Assembly (NCBI RefSeq): GCF_003013475.1
Contig: NZ_PXZO01000001.1
Location: 372,001 to 436,000, forward strand
DNA: 64,000 bases
Direction: 5' to 3'
Source of the DNA: Brevibacillus porteri
GTDB lineage: Bacteria > Bacillota > Bacilli > Brevibacillales > Brevibacillaceae
Shown here: positions 61,002 through 64,000 of the stretch, piece after piece
Numbering within the stretch: the first letter of the stretch is position 1
How the letters are laid out: each line of letters begins with the position of its first letter
Notes under the pieces: generated by a model
What the model was told of the DNA's origin: nothing
Database searches by the model: none
What the model saw: the letters and a program-made list of their open reading frames with translations, nothing else
Program-made: the position numbers and the translations under genes

Positions 61002-61526
61002 ATGGATCATTACTTCTCGATTTGTTCAGCTGAGATGTATTATGAGAAATACATGGCCTTTTTATTGGAAAACTACGACCAGCTCCGCATGCCATATTCC
61101 TTTCCTGTGGCGCTCAGTTTTCTGGCGAGTCCCGTTTTAATGGAGGGGAAAGCATTTCTTTGCTTCAACGATGACGATGAAGTGATCGGTGCTTTTTCGT
61201 ACATTTACGGGACAGGTGAAAATCAGTACGAAGACAAGCATATCGTTCAAATTCAGGTGGTCTATTTTTTAGAACAGTATCGCAGCAGTCGCCTTTTTTT
61301 GCACGCTCTTCAGTATGTAACCGAATATATTGCCTATATGGAGGAGGACGTGAAGGAGTTTCGATTCTGGACTTCCTCGGAAGACTCTTTACGGAAATTG
61401 TTTACCAAGATTGCAGAACGAGTAGCTTCTGTGGAAACGGCAAACGGTCCATTGGATGAATATCGCGCATCGTTTTTTGCTTGGCAATCCTATGCAGCCA
61501 GGTTTCAACATGAACCATTTTTCTAA
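61002..61526 (+). CDS. GNAT-like protein, unassigned
   Basis: 174 residues. The middle (KAFLCFNDDDEVIGAFSYIY, then VQIQVVYFLEQYRSSRLFLH) has the beta4-alpha3 layout of GNAT acetyltransferases with a Q/R-x-x-R-x-R-like acetyl-CoA site in EQYRSSRLF, although the usual glycines are missing. The partial gene at the window end has the same layout and spacing (AEKYRRSRVFL). It is upstream of the exporter gene by 20 nt; an operon is likely. Could bind acyl-CoA or be an inactive relative. Confidence 0.6.
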   Translation: MDHYFSICSAEMYYEKYMAFLLENYDQLRMPYSFPVALSFLASPVLMEGKAFLCFNDDDEVIGAFSYIYGTGENQYEDKHIVQIQVVYFLEQYRSSRLFLHALQYVTEYIAYMEEDVKEFRFWTSSEDSLRKLFTKIAERVASVETANGPLDEYRASFFAWQSYAARFQHEPFF

Positions 61527-61546
61527 TCCAAGAAGGAGACGTTACG

Positions 61547-63640
61547 ATGCTGTTCGTCATCAAAAAACTGTTTGGCTACATACGCCCCTATAAGCTCCTG
61601 AGTTTCCTTTTTTTCCTCACGCTTGCACTTGATCTGCTTTTTTTATCCTTGGCACCTCTTAGTTTCCAGATGATCATTGACAAAGCGATTGTTCCCAAAA
61701 ATATGCACATTTTCACAGTCATCATGATCGTATTGGCGATTAGCGGGTTTATCTGTGTCAGTGCTGGAATGATCAGTGATTATGTGCTGGCAAAGCTAAA
61801 TGCACGTGTTCAAAATGATTTGCGGCAAAAACTGTTTGCGCATATGCAGCATTTGCCGGTCAGCTATTTCCACAAAACGCGTTCGGGTGAACTGGTCTCT
61901 TCCTTTTCAGTGGATTTGCCTGTCATTGACAGATCATTGGCCATTCTCTTCACGACGGGTATTCAGTCATTGGTGGTCGTGACGATTAGTACGATAGTTT
62001 TGTTTTACTTAGAATGGGTGATGGCGCTGTGTATTTTGGTGGGAGCAATCTTGATCTTTACAGGTCCTTATTTGCTTGGCCGACGTGCCCATGCCGTCAA
62101 TGCCGCATACAAAGAACAGCTCGCAGCTATGACGAATGATGTTCAGGAAAATACGAAAGCGCAAATGGTCATCAAGGGATTCAACCTGCAAGATGTCATG
62201 ATCGATAAATTTAATGGAAGACTCAAATTGCTGATGGTCAGCAACTATCGCAAAAATCTGATGGCAGCGAAGCTGGAGCGAATTCCTGCGCTATGCTTAC
62301 TACTCATCAACTTTACGATCATTGGCTTTGGTTCCTATCTGGCACTCACCGGGCGAATCTCTGTCGGTTCGCTTGTCGCCTTTTTCACCATGTATACGTC
62401 GATGGGGAATGCAGTGTTTAATCTGACCTTTATGCTCCCTCTGATTACAGATGCACAAGTCAGTATGGAACGAATCCACAAGGTACTGGATGAACCTAGT
62501 GAAAAAGTCGACCATTCTACAGCAGATCCGCTCGATTTGCGTATGACTGAAGTGTCCGTAAAAAATGTTACGTTTGGCTATCAGGAAAATCAGTTGTCTA
62601 TCAATCAGGTCAGCATGCAGATTCCGGCTCGGACAAAAGTTGCCATTGTTGGCTCCAGCGGGTCTGGAAAAAGCACGATCGTTCAGCTGATAGTAGGCTT
62701 TTATGAACCTATTTCTGGTCATATCGAGATAAACGGCACAAAACTCGATGAATATAATCGGGGAGCCTTCCGCAACCATGTAGGGGTCGTTTTTCAAGAT
62801 AACTTTCTTTTTCACGGAACATTAGCCGAAAACATCCGGCTCGGCAAACTCGATGCGACCAACGATGAGCTGAGGATGGCTGCACAGCAAGCGGAGATCC
62901 ATGACTATATCATGAGTCTACCAGACAAGTACGAAACACTTGTTTTGGATGGGGGAAGCAACCTGTCTGGGGGACAAAGGCAGCGACTTGCCATTGCTCG
63001 AGCGATTCTGCGTAATCCTTCTCTACTCATTCTAGATGAAGCAACTTCTGCTCTCGATCCCATTTCAGAGGCTTCTATTAACAAGACCTTTGCGAAGCTT
63101 TCCAGCGATCGGACTGTCATTACGGTGACACATCGTTTGTCAATGATAACGGACATGGATCAAATATTTGTGTTGGAGCACGGGGAACTAGTGGAGCAAG
63201 GGACACACTCTCAACTGTTGCAAAAGCGGGGTTATTACAAAAGGCTATGGGAGAAACAAAGTGTGGTGGCCAGCCCAGAAGGTGTTATGGATGTTCTAGG
63301 TGTCGACGTGTCTGATATTTTGCATCTTTTCCATACCGAGACGTTTACTGCTGGACAGACGATCATTCGGGAAGGAGAAGCAGCAGAAAAGTTTCATATC
63401 CTTGCACGCGGAAAGGTAGAAGTTTCCCAAACATCTGCTGAATTTGAGGAGCAGATTCGACTTGCGATTCTGGAGGACGGCGATCACTTTGGAGAAACAG
63501 ACCTAGCGGGTGCTTTACAGACAACAACGGTGACGGCTCTCACTTCTTGTGTTGTTTTGACCTTACCTTTGAAGGTATACCAGTACATCACGTCCCAATA
63601 CTCGACGATTGGCAAAAACGCCCAACAGCTAATACGCTAA
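61547..63640 (+). CDS. ABC exporter with C-terminal cyclic-nucleotide-binding-like domain
   Basis: 697 residues. Six-helix exporter domain (about 1-310), ATPase (about 335-570) with Walker A GSSGSGKST (about 368), signature LSGGQRQRLAIARAIL, Walker B LLILDEATSALD; then a cNMP-binding-like domain (about 590-690) with FTAGQTIIREGEAAEKFHIL and GDHFGET, which resemble the beta-roll and phosphate-binding cassette. No N-terminal C39 peptidase. Half transporter, so a homodimer. ATG with AAGAAGGAG upstream. Exported substrate unknown; peptide or lipid are both possible. Confidence 0.9.
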   Translation: MLFVIKKLFGYIRPYKLLSFLFFLTLALDLLFLSLAPLSFQMIIDKAIVPKNMHIFTVIMIVLAISGFICVSAGMISDYVLAKLNARVQNDLRQKLFAHMQHLPVSYFHKTRSGELVSSFSVDLPVIDRSLAILFTTGIQSLVVVTISTIVLFYLEWVMALCILVGAILIFTGPYLLGRRAHAVNAAYKEQLAAMTNDVQENTKAQMVIKGFNLQDVMIDKFNGRLKLLMVSNYRKNLMAAKLERIPALCLLLINFTIIGFGSYLALTGRISVGSLVAFFTMYTSMGNAVFNLTFMLPLITDAQVSMERIHKVLDEPSEKVDHSTADPLDLRMTEVSVKNVTFGYQENQLSINQVSMQIPARTKVAIVGSSGSGKSTIVQLIVGFYEPISGHIEINGTKLDEYNRGAFRNHVGVVFQDNFLFHGTLAENIRLGKLDATNDELRMAAQQAEIHDYIMSLPDKYETLVLDGGSNLSGGQRQRLAIARAILRNPSLLILDEATSALDPISEASINKTFAKLSSDRTVITVTHRLSMITDMDQIFVLEHGELVEQGTHSQLLQKRGYYKRLWEKQSVVASPEGVMDVLGVDVSDILHLFHTETFTAGQTIIREGEAAEKFHILARGKVEVSQTSAEFEEQIRLAILEDGDHFGETDLAGALQTTTVTALTSCVVLTLPLKVYQYITSQYSTIGKNAQQLIR

Positions 63641-63671
63641 CGAACAGAAAAAGAAAGGCAGTGTGCAAAGG

Positions 63672-64000
63672 ATGCATGTCCAATTTAGAAGTTGTACCAG
63701 TGACAATGATTTTGCCCAGTTCACGCTATTCTTTATGCGCAATCGATTGGAATTTAGTCGTATGTTTTCCCTTAGTGACACGCTCATTCATATTTTGACG
63801 TTCCTCCCGGATTCTCATTTGATCCTGATAGAGGACGAGCGCGGTAAAGTGGTCGGATGGGGCCACTATCAATACATGACAGCAGAAAGGCAACCAGACC
63901 CAGAGGGCGAAATTTGCTATATCCATTCAGTCATCGTTGCAGAAAAATATCGAAGGAGCAGGGTATTTCTGAAAGGCTTTCGCCATCTGATCAGACAGGT
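63672..64000 (+). CDS. GNAT-like protein, cut by the window end
   Basis: The first 109 residues (MHVQFRSCTSDNDFAQFTLF onward) are in the window, no stop reached. Contains EDERGKVVGWGHYQYM and ICYIHSVIVAEKYRRSRVFL, the GNAT motif A region, aligned with the 61002 product. ATG at 63672 has AAAGGA (63667-63672) almost abutting it, too near; the ATG at 63672 is the most likely since homology begins there. Starts 31 nt after the exporter. Confidence 0.62.
   Translation, partial: MHVQFRSCTSDNDFAQFTLFFMRNRLEFSRMFSLSDTLIHILTFLPDSHLILIEDERGKVVGWGHYQYMTAERQPDPEGEICYIHSVIVAEKYRRSRVFLKGFRHLIRQ

Overview
The window reads as part of the chromosome of a spore-forming, S-layer-type Bacillota. Evidence is a ger germination operon, the spore protein SspI, a T-box and a lysine riboswitch, AGGAGG-type ribosome binding sites, and a gene order that follows the Bacillus subtilis order ysgA, pheST, zapA, mutS2, yshE, lcfA, fadR, fadB, etfBA, trxA, uvrC, lysC, yslB, sdhCAB. 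A large polysaccharide block with a csaB-type pyruvyl transferase and the general sequence style suggest Brevibacillus or a close relative. That genus call is inference.

Layout. 1-3.6 kb: the end of a gerA-type gene, then gerB, gerC and a second gerB paralogue. 3.7-14.1 kb: sspI, a Ktr-type potassium gating protein, an SpoU/TrmH rRNA methyltransferase, a DUF2225 protein, T-box-pheS-pheT, zapA, a small phage-holin-like membrane protein, mutS2 and a DUF350 protein. 14.2-32.5 kb: a block absent from this place in B. subtilis. It holds a nucleotide-sugar dehydrogenase, an ECF sigma/anti-sigma pair, a cold shock gene, a D-aminopeptidase, two glycosyltransferases, an O-antigen-ligase-like operon with an FG-GAP membrane protein and a lipoprotein, two MATE/MVF flippases (MurJ and YtgP/SpoVB types), a CapK-like ligase, a methyltransferase and CsaB. 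32.6-35.8 kb: a PrmA-like methyltransferase, a thiolase and an LCP ligase. 36-42 kb: fatty-acid degradation (lcfA, fadR, fadB, etfBA), a coiled-coil protein and trxA. 42.2-46.9 kb: a complete liv-type amino-acid ABC importer. 47-55 kb: DUF2164, uvrC, lysine riboswitch-lysC, yslB, sdhCAB. 55.4-64 kb: marR, a large secreted subtilase, a hypothetical gene, cheX, and an ABC exporter carrying a C-terminal cyclic-nucleotide-binding-like domain between two related GNAT-like genes.

How parts fit. Dehydrogenase, glycosyltransferases, polymerase/ligase, flippases, CsaB and LCP are what a pyruvylated secondary cell-wall polymer pathway needs, the kind that anchors SLH-domain S-layer proteins, although the block is split into several transcription units. 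The fad/etf genes form one beta-oxidation regulon with a clear FadR operator at fadR and a related palindrome at fadB. Amino-acid uptake (liv) and lysine synthesis (lysC) sit next to repair and respiratory genes.

Most notable non-routine signals: the cNMP-domain exporter flanked by two GNAT paralogues; two 200-nt imperfect hairpins after sdhB; a dispersed 20-bp repeat that supplies the lysC promoter -35; an internal lysC start with a perfect Shine-Dalgarno; two competing starts in the anti-sigma gene; and several inverted repeats in promoter regions. No tRNA, rRNA, CRISPR array, prophage or insertion-sequence transposase was seen.
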